Assembly: GCA_022821935.1 (NCBI GenBank)
Contig: JAJECR010000235.1
Coordinates: forward strand, 1 to 7,674
DNA from: Candidatus Latescibacterota bacterium
Lineage (GTDB): Bacteria; JAAXHH01
Reading direction: 5' to 3'
DNA length: 7,674 nt
Positions 1 through 4,550 of the stretch are shown one piece after another. The position numbers and the translations under genes were made by a program. Under the pieces are notes generated by a model, which did no database searches, was not told the DNA's origin, and worked only from the letters and a program-made list of their open reading frames with translations. Position 1 is the stretch's first letter. Every line of letters begins with the position of its first letter.

Positions 1-1
1 G

Positions 2-100
2 ACTAGTACGGGTGATTCATATACAGATCCGATTGAAATGTCCGTCGAGCGGACCGCTTACAATAGAATCCAACAAGGTATATCAATAGATTTAAGCTAG
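2..100 (+). CDS. Possible 3' end of an upstream gene (32 codons, partial)
   Basis: The second reading frame is open from the window edge to a TAG at 98-100. It would encode a mixed-composition C-terminus ending in the residues RIQQGISIDLS. The stop lies 20 nt before the start of the coiled-coil gene at 121, as expected if the two were co-transcribed. Its AT-leaning codon use (ATA, AGA, TTA) resembles that gene and differs from the GC-rich genes further right. An open frame of this length can arise by chance, and I recognise no family. The supporting evidence is only the position, spacing and codon style. Confidence 0.3.
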   Translation, partial: TSTGDSYTDPIEMSVERTAYNRIQQGISIDLS

Positions 101-120
101 GTTGAACTCAAGGGGCGCTT

Positions 121-381
121 ATGGAAGTCGCACAACTGATCATCACGCCGGGTGTCTTAGTGAGTGCTTTTATCTTCTTCTGGCGGGAAGCGAAGAATGG
201 CAGAGAAGAACTAAGAAACGAGTTGAAAGAACATCGTAGAGAATTAAAGGATGAGATAAGTTCCGTACGGATGGAAGTTGCGGGCGTGAGAAATGAGATA
301 TGTGACGTAAGAAACGAGATACATGATATGAATGGCCGTCTCGGAAACGTCGAAGGGATATTAACGACCCTGAGGCGCTAG
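121..381 (+). CDS. Small membrane-anchored coiled-coil protein, hypothetical
   Basis: An 86-residue protein with a ribosome-binding site AAGGGG at 110-115, 5 nt before the ATG. Residues about 5-21 form one hydrophobic segment, and the rest is charged and predicted to be a continuous coiled coil. From residue 31 it reads as heptads starting with L, H or V (LRNELKE, HRRELKD), then a four-residue stutter (EISS). Five further heptads begin at residue 49 (VRMEVAG, VRNEICD, VRNEIHD, MNGRLGN, VEGILTT). The two VRNEI heptads are near-identical 21-bp tandem copies in the DNA (286-306 and 307-327). The layout, a short N-terminal anchor plus a soluble coiled coil, recalls small phage-type XhlA-like or membrane-scaffold proteins, but no family assignment is safe. 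G+C over 121-360 is about 45% by hand count, well below the right-hand genes, so recent acquisition is possible. One Cys lies in the coil (residue 61). Confidence 0.75.
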   Translation: MEVAQLIITPGVLVSAFIFFWREAKNGREELRNELKEHRRELKDEISSVRMEVAGVRNEICDVRNEIHDMNGRLGNVEGILTTLRR

Positions 382-387
382 CCTCAG
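370..387 (+). terminator. Hairpin overlapping the stop of the coiled-coil gene
   Basis: A perfect 7-bp inverted repeat (CTGAGGC at 370-376 and GCCTCAG at 381-387) with a GCTA loop spans the TAG stop at 379-381. It lies between the 3' ends of two convergent genes. No T-tract follows it on either strand, so it is not a classical intrinsic terminator. It could protect the 3' end of the RNA or work with another factor. Confidence 0.3.
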
Positions 388-430
388 TCCTGCCATTGAC
401 CGGTCCCATCCTTATGCAGTTCCCGTTACT

Positions 431-1042
431 TCAGACCAGGTAGACCAAAACATAGAGGATGGGCCAGATGAGGACGACGAAGAGCCAGAACATGTAGCCC
501 AACACCACGCCGGTATGCCTTTCAGAAGTATAGACTCCGGAGGAGGATTTTACCCAGAGGTATAGCAGTACGAGGACGGTCACGAGCACGTGGATGGCAT
601 GGAGTCCGATGATCGTGTAGAACATGGCGCCGTACAGGCTCGAAGTCATGCTCAACCCGAAGTGAATCAGCCGGATCCATTCGAACCCCTGCACCGTGAG
701 GAAGACGACGCCCAGCACGCATGTGCCCATCAGCCACCGGGTCAGTTGCGCGGTCAGGTTCTGCTTCACGGCCCGGTAGGCGCGATGCATCGTGTATCCG
801 CTGACGAGGAGAAACAGGGTGTTTACTCCCGTGATCCCAATGGGCAGCCGGGGCTGGTCCGGCGGGGGCCAGTCCGCCACGAGACCGGACCGCAGCCAGA
901 ACAGGATGAACAGCAGTGTGATGAAGACGATGAGTTCGCTGGCGATGAAGAGGTACATGCCCAGGATCTCCATGGGCATGCCCGGCTGTGTTTCGGGTTT
1001 GTCGGCAGGTTGCACCGCGGGTTGACCGGTCTGTTGGGTCAA
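431..1042 (-). CDS. Heme-copper oxidase subunit III, short divergent type
   Basis: A 203-residue integral membrane protein of the cytochrome c / quinol oxidase subunit III family. Subunit III has no redox cofactor; it supports proton uptake and stability of the catalytic subunit I in the inner membrane. Five membrane segments are visible at about 26-50, 68-88, 103-123, 136-163 and 180-202, after a Gln/Pro-rich N-tail; this is the short bacterial form. Family marks include E36 in ASE, the QGFEW motif with E121, and GLHAIHV with H148 and H151. The usual last-helix motif YWHFVDxVW is altered to MFWLFVVLIW, so its His and Asp are replaced by Leu and Val. The chosen start is TTG at 1040-1042, with AAGGA 7 nt upstream inside the end of the preceding gene; the ATG at 1047-1049 is out of frame, and the first in-frame ATG is codon 22. 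No subunit I or II gene is in the window. It could instead be a NorE-like accessory protein. Confidence 0.85.
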   Translation of the reverse strand: MTQQTGQPAVQPADKPETQPGMPMEILGMYLFIASELIVFITLLFILFWLRSGLVADWPPPDQPRLPIGITGVNTLFLLVSGYTMHRAYRAVKQNLTAQLTRWLMGTCVLGVVFLTVQGFEWIRLIHFGLSMTSSLYGAMFYTIIGLHAIHVLVTVLVLLYLWVKSSSGVYTSERHTGVVLGYMFWLFVVLIWPILYVLVYLV

Positions 1043-1045
1043 CGG

Positions 1046-1561
1046 TCATTCCTTTCCAGGGGGCTCTACAGGCAGATCTGTGGTGACGACGGCGAAAACA
1101 CCTTCATCGCCACGCACCGGGACCGAGCGCGTTATCATCCAGATTTCACCGCCGCCTTCATCGTAGTAAGGGGCGGTCCAGATACCCGCGTTCGCCTCCA
1201 GTGGCATCTTGAACCAATCCTGTCCCTCTATGTTGTAAGACGGTGTGGCGAGGTCGCGGGTAGCATAGCCGTCCGGCGTGCGATAGACGTAAGGGCTACC
1301 GGTTATTGTGCCAGCCTCGTCCAGTAATACGACGGCACTGCCGTAAAAAGCGGGATAGGCGTCCAGATAGGCCTGCAAACGTAGCGTATATGCTGCGGCA
1401 TCCGCCGGTCGCTCCGCCACCAGTTCCGCCACTAGCGCATCGAGGGCGGCCACCACGGCGGTCTTGCGATCTTCCCGGGTGGGTTCGGGTGTACCGTCAC
1501 GGCAGGATTGGGCGGTGAGGAAGGCCAGGAGCAGGATAGACAGGGTGAATTTGGTGCGCAT
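1046..1561 (-). CDS. Cache/PDC-domain lipoprotein, stand-alone
   Basis: A 171-residue exported protein. Residues 1-19 form a signal peptide ending in AQS before C20, a plausible though imperfect lipobox (Ala rather than Leu at -3), so the protein is probably lipid-anchored outside the cytoplasmic membrane. Residues about 65-165 match the extracellular Cache (PDC) sensor fold of chemoreceptors and HAMP kinases/phosphatases. The diagnostic stretch runs NIEGQDWF (110-117), then WTAPYYDEGGGEIW (128-141), MITRSVPV (142-149) and GVFAVVTTDLP (154-164). In the family this fold binds small ligands, often amino or carboxylic acids. Here no second membrane helix, HAMP or output domain follows, so it cannot signal across the membrane alone. 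AGAGGA at 1565-1570 precedes the ATG. Its stop is 3 nt from the oxidase subunit III start, so the two are probably co-translated; a role in respiration is inferred from that only. Confidence 0.75.
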   Translation of the reverse strand: MRTKFTLSILLLAFLTAQSCRDGTPEPTREDRKTAVVAALDALVAELVAERPADAAAYTLRLQAYLDAYPAFYGSAVVLLDEAGTITGSPYVYRTPDGYATRDLATPSYNIEGQDWFKMPLEANAGIWTAPYYDEGGGEIWMITRSVPVRGDEGVFAVVTTDLPVEPPGKE

Positions 1562-1606
1562 GGTTCCTCTAGGTGTTGCGGGATAGTGTTTAAAGTGATG
1601 TCATAG

Positions 1607-1634
1607 ATGATAAGCAATAAGAAGCGGGCGTCAA
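1607..1634 (-). promoter_or_regulatory. Sigma70-like promoter for the lipoprotein-oxidase pair
   Basis: On the minus strand, TTGACG (1634-1629) is followed after 16 bp by TATCAT (1612-1607), each matching five of six consensus bases. Transcription would begin near 1600, giving a leader of about 40 nt before the ATG at 1561. It is the best promoter match seen in this spacer. Confidence 0.5.
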
Positions 1635-1652
1635 GGAAACCACAGATGCAAA

Positions 1653-1669
1653 CTGCCGGAACCCGGCAG
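1653..1669. repeat. Perfect inverted repeat in the divergent spacer
   Basis: CTGCCGG (1653-1659) and CCGGCAG (1663-1669) form a 7-bp GC-rich stem with a three-base loop. It lies just upstream of the minus-strand promoter and about 85 bp before the acetyltransferase start. On the minus strand only TTT follows, so it makes a weak terminator. It could equally be an operator or a roadblock between the divergent units. Confidence 0.4.
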
Positions 1670-1752
1670 CAGAACCGGTCACCATCGAACCTGTGCCAGG
1701 AAAAGCCATCCCCATATCAGACCGGACAACAGCCAAATAGAAGAGGCTTCTA

Positions 1753-2199
1753 ATGGAAAACCTGATCATACGCGAATGCCAGCCTGAGGATGTAAAGGCT
1801 GTGCACGAGTTGGACCTGGAGTGGGAAGCGGAAGAAGTCACCTACGGTTTCGGTCCCAGTTCAGCCGAAGAAATACGGGAAGCCCTGAGTCCGTATTTGC
1901 TGGTGGCCGTCGTTGAGGGTGAGATCATAGGGTACAGCAGCGGCGCGGTGCACATCAGCCGCGACCTGTGTGTCTTCGAAGAAGGAGAGCCCCACCTGGA
2001 AATCCACGACCTGTATGTCAGGGAACCCTACCGAAGCGCGGGGGTCGGCGGCAAGCTTGTCGAGCGGATGATAGGAATTGCCAACGGAAACGGCATTCAT
2101 CGATTCCGCGTACACTCCGCCACAAAGGACCTGGACAGGGTGCTCAAGTTCTACCGGGACCATGGGTTTAAATCGTGGTGCGTGGAGATGTTCATATGA
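1753..2199 (+). CDS. GNAT-family N-acetyltransferase
   Basis: A 148-residue single-domain protein of the Gcn5-related N-acetyltransferase superfamily, which transfers acetyl from acetyl-CoA to an amine; it is probably cytoplasmic. Visible parts are the N-terminal strand LIIRECQPEDVKAVHEL (4-20), the central strand LLVAVVEGEIIGYSSG (49-64), motif A with the acetyl-CoA pyrophosphate loop R94-S-A-G97-V-G99 inside LYVREPYRSAGVGGKLVERM (87-106), and motif B KFYRDHGF (132-139). Length is typical. AAGAGG at 1741-1746 lies 6 nt before the ATG. The gene stands alone on this strand, and its stop is 21 nt from the convergent exonuclease stop with no clear terminator between. The substrate cannot be read from sequence; small-molecule amines and protein N-termini are both possible. 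Confidence 0.9.
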   Translation: MENLIIRECQPEDVKAVHELDLEWEAEEVTYGFGPSSAEEIREALSPYLLVAVVEGEIIGYSSGAVHISRDLCVFEEGEPHLEIHDLYVREPYRSAGVGGKLVERMIGIANGNGIHRFRVHSATKDLDRVLKFYRDHGFKSWCVEMFI

Positions 2200-2220
2200 G
2201 AAATGATCAACCTACCCCCT

Positions 2221-3063
2221 TCATCCCCTCAAACGGTCCCATTCCCGGATGTAGTCAGCCAGGTGCCCGTTCTCCGGTGATTTCGCCTTCTCTTCGAGCA
2301 TGGAACGCGTCAGGTCCTGTTCTTCCCGGTACTGTTCGTCGTTGAAAAACCCGGCGAAATGGGCGATGCGCAGCCAGACGAGATAGGTCGTCACCGCGTC
2401 GTGCTGGTTGTATTCCGCGATCCTTCTGATCTCGCCGTCGAGCCAGGCCTCGGCTACACTATCCCCGTCAAAGCCGCCCATCTTGCCGGGTATGCCCGAC
2501 AGCACCGCCATCTCTTTCAGGGACGGGCGCGCCTTGCCCCACTCTCCGATGGCCGTCATCAGATCCACGTTCCACTCGCTCGCGCGCGAGAAGTAATCGT
2601 ATCCTTCCCACGGTTTGTCCGGCCGCTTGCAGAACCCGGCCGCGGCAATGCCTTTGATGATGCCCCGCTGAATGATGATCGGCAGGTCCGATCCCGTCGA
2701 ATTGAACCCGACGAGCTGGGGCACGCGCCGGCCCACGCTATCCAGGAAACGGGAAAGGATCACCGATTCCCTGCAATCCTCCGGGTTTTCGGGGTCCCGG
2801 GGCTGCACCCGCAGGTCGAGCGACACCCTCCCCTGGGGGTCCTGGCTCCTGGTCACCATGGCGATGGAGACCAGACGGGACATGGCGTACTTGAGAAAAG
2901 GTCTCGGTTTTTCTGCTGTGGCGCCGTTCATGCGCCACATCTCGAGGACGACTTCCCGGTCGGGCATGTCGGCCGGTAGGTCGTAAAGCAGGCGTCCCGC
3001 CTCGGGATCGGGGACCCATTCCGCATCAAAGGCCCATACGTTTTGCATTACGCTTTTGAACAT
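2221..3063 (-). CDS. PolB-type DEDDy 3'-5' exonuclease, stand-alone
   Basis: A 280-residue protein matching the predicted 3'-5' exonucleases related to the exonuclease domain of DNA polymerase B (DNA_pol_B_exo2-like, RNase H fold). The four acidic metal ligands and the tyrosine of the DEDDy class can be placed: D13 and E15 in AFDAEWVPDP, D126 in VGFNSTGSDLPII, and Y218 with D222 in EYNQHDAVTTYLVW. The family is expected to remove nucleotides from 3' ends of single-stranded DNA or mispaired ends, in the cytoplasm. There is no polymerase domain, and the length fits the stand-alone family. A purine-rich AGAGAG lies a few nt before the ATG at 3061-3063; M6 is a weaker alternative. It lies 158 bp downstream of the GIY-YIG nuclease on the same strand, which hints at a shared repair role but is not tight enough to prove an operon. 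Confidence 0.85.
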   Translation of the reverse strand: MFKSVMQNVWAFDAEWVPDPEAGRLLYDLPADMPDREVVLEMWRMNGATAEKPRPFLKYAMSRLVSIAMVTRSQDPQGRVSLDLRVQPRDPENPEDCRESVILSRFLDSVGRRVPQLVGFNSTGSDLPIIIQRGIIKGIAAAGFCKRPDKPWEGYDYFSRASEWNVDLMTAIGEWGKARPSLKEMAVLSGIPGKMGGFDGDSVAEAWLDGEIRRIAEYNQHDAVTTYLVWLRIAHFAGFFNDEQYREEQDLTRSMLEEKAKSPENGHLADYIREWDRLRG

Positions 3064-3184
3064 GGGTGCTCTCTTTTCTCTCTATTAAATGCAACTCAAG
3101 CAGGTGTAGATGCGATTTATGTCCTGGCTATGGGCAAATGTTGATTTCGGCGGTACCGAGGGAATCGAGAAGACGCGGTCAGCC

Positions 3185-3212
3185 TTAATAGCCAATATAC
3201 ACTACATAACAA
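3185..3212 (-). promoter_or_regulatory. Weak promoter candidate for the exonuclease
   Basis: On the minus strand TTGTTA (3212-3207) and TATTAA (3190-3185) are separated by 16 bp, each matching four of six consensus bases, in the AT-rich start of the 158-bp gap after the GIY-YIG stop. The resulting leader would be about 115 nt. The match is weak; read-through from the nuclease gene is an alternative. Confidence 0.22.
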
Positions 3213-3221
3213 TGAAAGGAC

Positions 3222-4067
3222 TTAGTTACTTTCCTTACTTTCATCATAACGCTCGTCCGTGGAAAGGAACAGCACGTCCCGCTCGTCCTGCGGGACGTAC
3301 GTCCCCGTTCGGTCACCGGATCGCAGGGCAGTGCGCAGTGGCGCAAGGTCCCGTTCGTGAAAGTGCGACAGCATCCGGATGTTCCGCTGGACCTCTCCCG
3401 CGTCCCGGCGGGCGAGCGGTTTCTCCAGCAACAGCCGGGTCAGGGGGACGAGCGCGTCCTGGCCAGCGCCGGAAAGGAAGACGTCCAGGGAGGTCACGAT
3501 TTCGGGCGTCAGCCGGCGGAACCCGGTAAGACGGGAACCGCGTATCCGTTCGTGCGGCGGGAGATGGACGGTCCTTTCGATGTGCCCGATCAGGCCGAGC
3601 AGATAGACGAGGGCATTAAAGGCGGCCTGCGACCGCCTGCGCGACTTGAACACGCCGTACCAGCGCAGATCCAGATCCGACCACGCGTCCACGTGGGTCG
3701 TGAAGCAGAGCAGCACCTGTTTTTCGGTGCCGCCGATCCCGATCGCCGGGTACAGGAAATCGTAGGTGCCGTCCTCGTTGTGCGGCGGACGCAGCTTGCG
3801 GATCAACGCGTTCTCGAGCAGCAGCGCCTCGCGCTCTGAATCCCGGTGAATGACCTCCAGCGTACTGGCCTCGCGAACCAGCGCGCGCATCTTCCGGTGC
3901 ACCTTGCGCCGGGTGGCGTTCCGATACTGTTGCAGGCGCCGCCGGATGTTCCCCGCCTTGCCCACGTAAAGGACCGCTCCCTGCCCGTCTTTGAACAGGT
4001 AAACCGCCGGTGTCGCAGATAATCCCTCGATGAGGCGATCGCCGAATTTCCGATCGAACATGCGCAT
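3222..4067 (-). CDS. GIY-YIG nuclease, Cho/UvrC N-terminal-like
   Basis: A 281-residue protein whose first 100 residues match the UvrC/Cho GIY-YIG domain, which makes the 3' incision during nucleotide excision repair. The catalytic pattern is complete: Y23 in AVYLF, Y34 in LYVGKAGNIRRRL, R42, the metal-binding E85 in EALLLENALIRKLRP, and N97. The remainder (about 115-250) follows the UvrC middle region in outline: WYGVFKSRRRSQAAFNAL (135-152), then a helical stretch ending in ARRDAGEVQRNIRMLSHF like a UVR segment. The C-terminal RNase H-like nuclease and helix-hairpin-helix domains of UvrC are absent, so only one incision is expected. Cho in enterobacteria has similar length. Starts at 4067 (M1) or 4061 (M3) are both possible; the AGG in CCAGGCC is better spaced for M3. 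The frame stays open upstream through a 12-bp repeat tract to a TAA at 4134-4136 but has no start codon there. Confidence 0.85.
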   Translation of the reverse strand: MRMFDRKFGDRLIEGLSATPAVYLFKDGQGAVLYVGKAGNIRRRLQQYRNATRRKVHRKMRALVREASTLEVIHRDSEREALLLENALIRKLRPPHNEDGTYDFLYPAIGIGGTEKQVLLCFTTHVDAWSDLDLRWYGVFKSRRRSQAAFNALVYLLGLIGHIERTVHLPPHERIRGSRLTGFRRLTPEIVTSLDVFLSGAGQDALVPLTRLLLEKPLARRDAGEVQRNIRMLSHFHERDLAPLRTALRSGDRTGTYVPQDERDVLFLSTDERYDESKESN

Positions 4068-4074
4068 GGCCTGG

Positions 4075-4134
4075 TCGCGCCTGTTTTTGTGTCTGCTGTG
4101 GCGCCTATTCTCGCGCCTGCTTTCGCGCCTGCTT
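4075..4134 (-). repeat. Five tandem 12-bp units next to the nuclease start
   Basis: Read on the minus strand, the units are AAGCAGGCGCGA twice exactly, GAATAGGCGCCA, CAGCAGACACAA and AAACAGGCGCGA, ending 7 bp before the nuclease ATG. The unit equals four codons. In the nuclease frame it reads as repeats of (S/N)-R-R-(E/H/K/D); in the next frame as A-G-A-K. Looser copies of the CAGGCGCGAA core extend upstream to about 4193. Copy number could vary by slippage without changing frame. Confidence 0.75.
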
Positions 4135-4242
4135 TAGACTTCGCATCAGGGCCTGTTTCGCGTCTGCCGTAACTTCGAATCCGTGCCTGTTCCCGTGAAT
4201 TAAAGGAACGCTGCCGGAGCGCCCCAGTCAAGATCTGCATCG

Positions 4243-4258
4243 CGATTCAGGTGAATCG
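4243..4258. promoter_or_regulatory. Perfect 16-bp dyad, candidate operator
   Basis: CGATTCA and TGAATCG are exact inverted halves around a GG centre. The site lies roughly midway in a divergent spacer, about 77 bp upstream of the rightward -35 box. One half with its adjoining bases (CGATTCACC) recurs at 4488-4496 in the leader. Shape and position fit a dimeric repressor or activator site; no binding protein is identified. Confidence 0.4.
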
Positions 4259-4264
4259 ATGCGC

Positions 4265-4303
4265 CGGTACATCATATCGGTACATCACGCCGGCACATCA
4301 TAC
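4265..4303 (+). repeat. Three tandem 13-bp units (CGGTACATCA core)
   Basis: The cores CGGTACATCA (4265-4274), CGGTACATCA (4278-4287) and CGGCACATCA (4291-4300) start exactly 13 bp apart, with variable three-base tails. The array starts 6 bp after the 16-bp dyad and ends 31 bp before the -35 box. It may be a regulator-binding array or simple slippage. Confidence 0.65.
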
Positions 4304-4334
4304 GGGAAGAGACTTCCGAACCGGCATGGATCGC

Positions 4335-4363
4335 TTGCCAGCCCGCCGGATCGGGTTTATACT
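4335..4363 (+). promoter_or_regulatory. Sigma70-like promoter for the amidohydrolase
   Basis: TTGCCA (4335-4340) and TATACT (4358-4363) are separated by exactly 17 bp, each matching five of six consensus bases. This is the best promoter in the window. A start near 4370 gives an untranslated leader of about 180 nt before the ATG at 4551, long for a simple operon and largely made of repeats. Confidence 0.6.
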
Positions 4364-4441
4364 GTTTCTTTGTCTCTTCTCTACCCCTTACACATGACTT
4401 GCCGGCCTATAGTCGGCCCATCTATGATTTGCCGGTCCATC

Positions 4442-4545
4442 GCAATCACAATCCGCACCCAAACGGAGACGCACCAGTTCAATGGTACGATTCACCGGGA
4501 TTTTCTGACATTGCAATTACGATCCGCACCTCAAACGGAGACGCA
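4442..4545 (+). repeat. Direct duplication carrying the Shine-Dalgarno segment
   Basis: A 32-bp segment at 4442-4473 recurs as 33 bp at 4513-4545, with two substitutions and one inserted base. Both contain ATCCGCACC and AAACGGAGACGCA. The second copy supplies GGAG (4537-4540), 10 nt before the amidohydrolase ATG. The first has GGAG at 4465-4468, 13 nt before an ATG that opens an eight-codon frame (4482-4508, M-V-R-F-T-G-I-F, stop TGA). The spacing between copies is 71 bp. Confidence 0.75.
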
Positions 4546-4550
4546 GGCCC

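Larger units (their letters stand above)
4068..4550. other. 483-bp divergent spacer, repeat-rich, no convincing gene
   Basis: This spacer separates the minus-strand GIY-YIG nuclease from the plus-strand amidohydrolase. From left to right it holds five 12-bp units, a 16-bp dyad, three 13-bp units, a strong sigma70-like promoter, two 17-bp near-copies (4394-4410 and 4424-4440, 14 of 17 matching) and a 32/33-bp duplication that includes the Shine-Dalgarno region. A plus-strand open frame (4259-4561) crosses the promoter and overlaps the amidohydrolase start by 11 bp; its low-complexity translation and lack of a ribosome-binding site argue against a gene. I see no clear minus-strand promoter for the nuclease; a TTGACT at about 4231-4226 has no well-spaced -10. 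Confidence 0.6.

Noticed and set aside
33..64. TTGAAA and TACAAT as a promoter for the coiled-coil gene
   Set aside because: The hexamers are 20 bp apart, too far for a sigma70 promoter, and they lie within a possible coding end.
522..1049. ATG-started alternative frame over oxidase subunit III
   Set aside because: It begins at the ATG at 1047-1049, but the product has no membrane segments; the TTG frame gives a clear subunit III protein.
590..1327. 245-codon plus-strand open frame opposite the oxidase and lipoprotein genes
   Set aside because: It spans two genes on the other strand with recognisable membrane and Cache sequence; its own translation is compositionally biased and has no recognisable domain.
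3110..3529. Plus-strand open frame across the gap between the two nuclease genes
   Set aside because: Most of it lies antisense to the GIY-YIG gene, and the product is Arg/Pro/Gly-rich with no ribosome-binding site of note.
4075..4134. CRISPR-like array
   Set aside because: The units are 12 bp, directly adjacent with no spacers, and no cas gene is present.
4160..4200. TTCGAATCC, resembling a tRNA T-loop
   Set aside because: The flanking five-base arms do not pair, and no acceptor or anticodon stem can be drawn around it.
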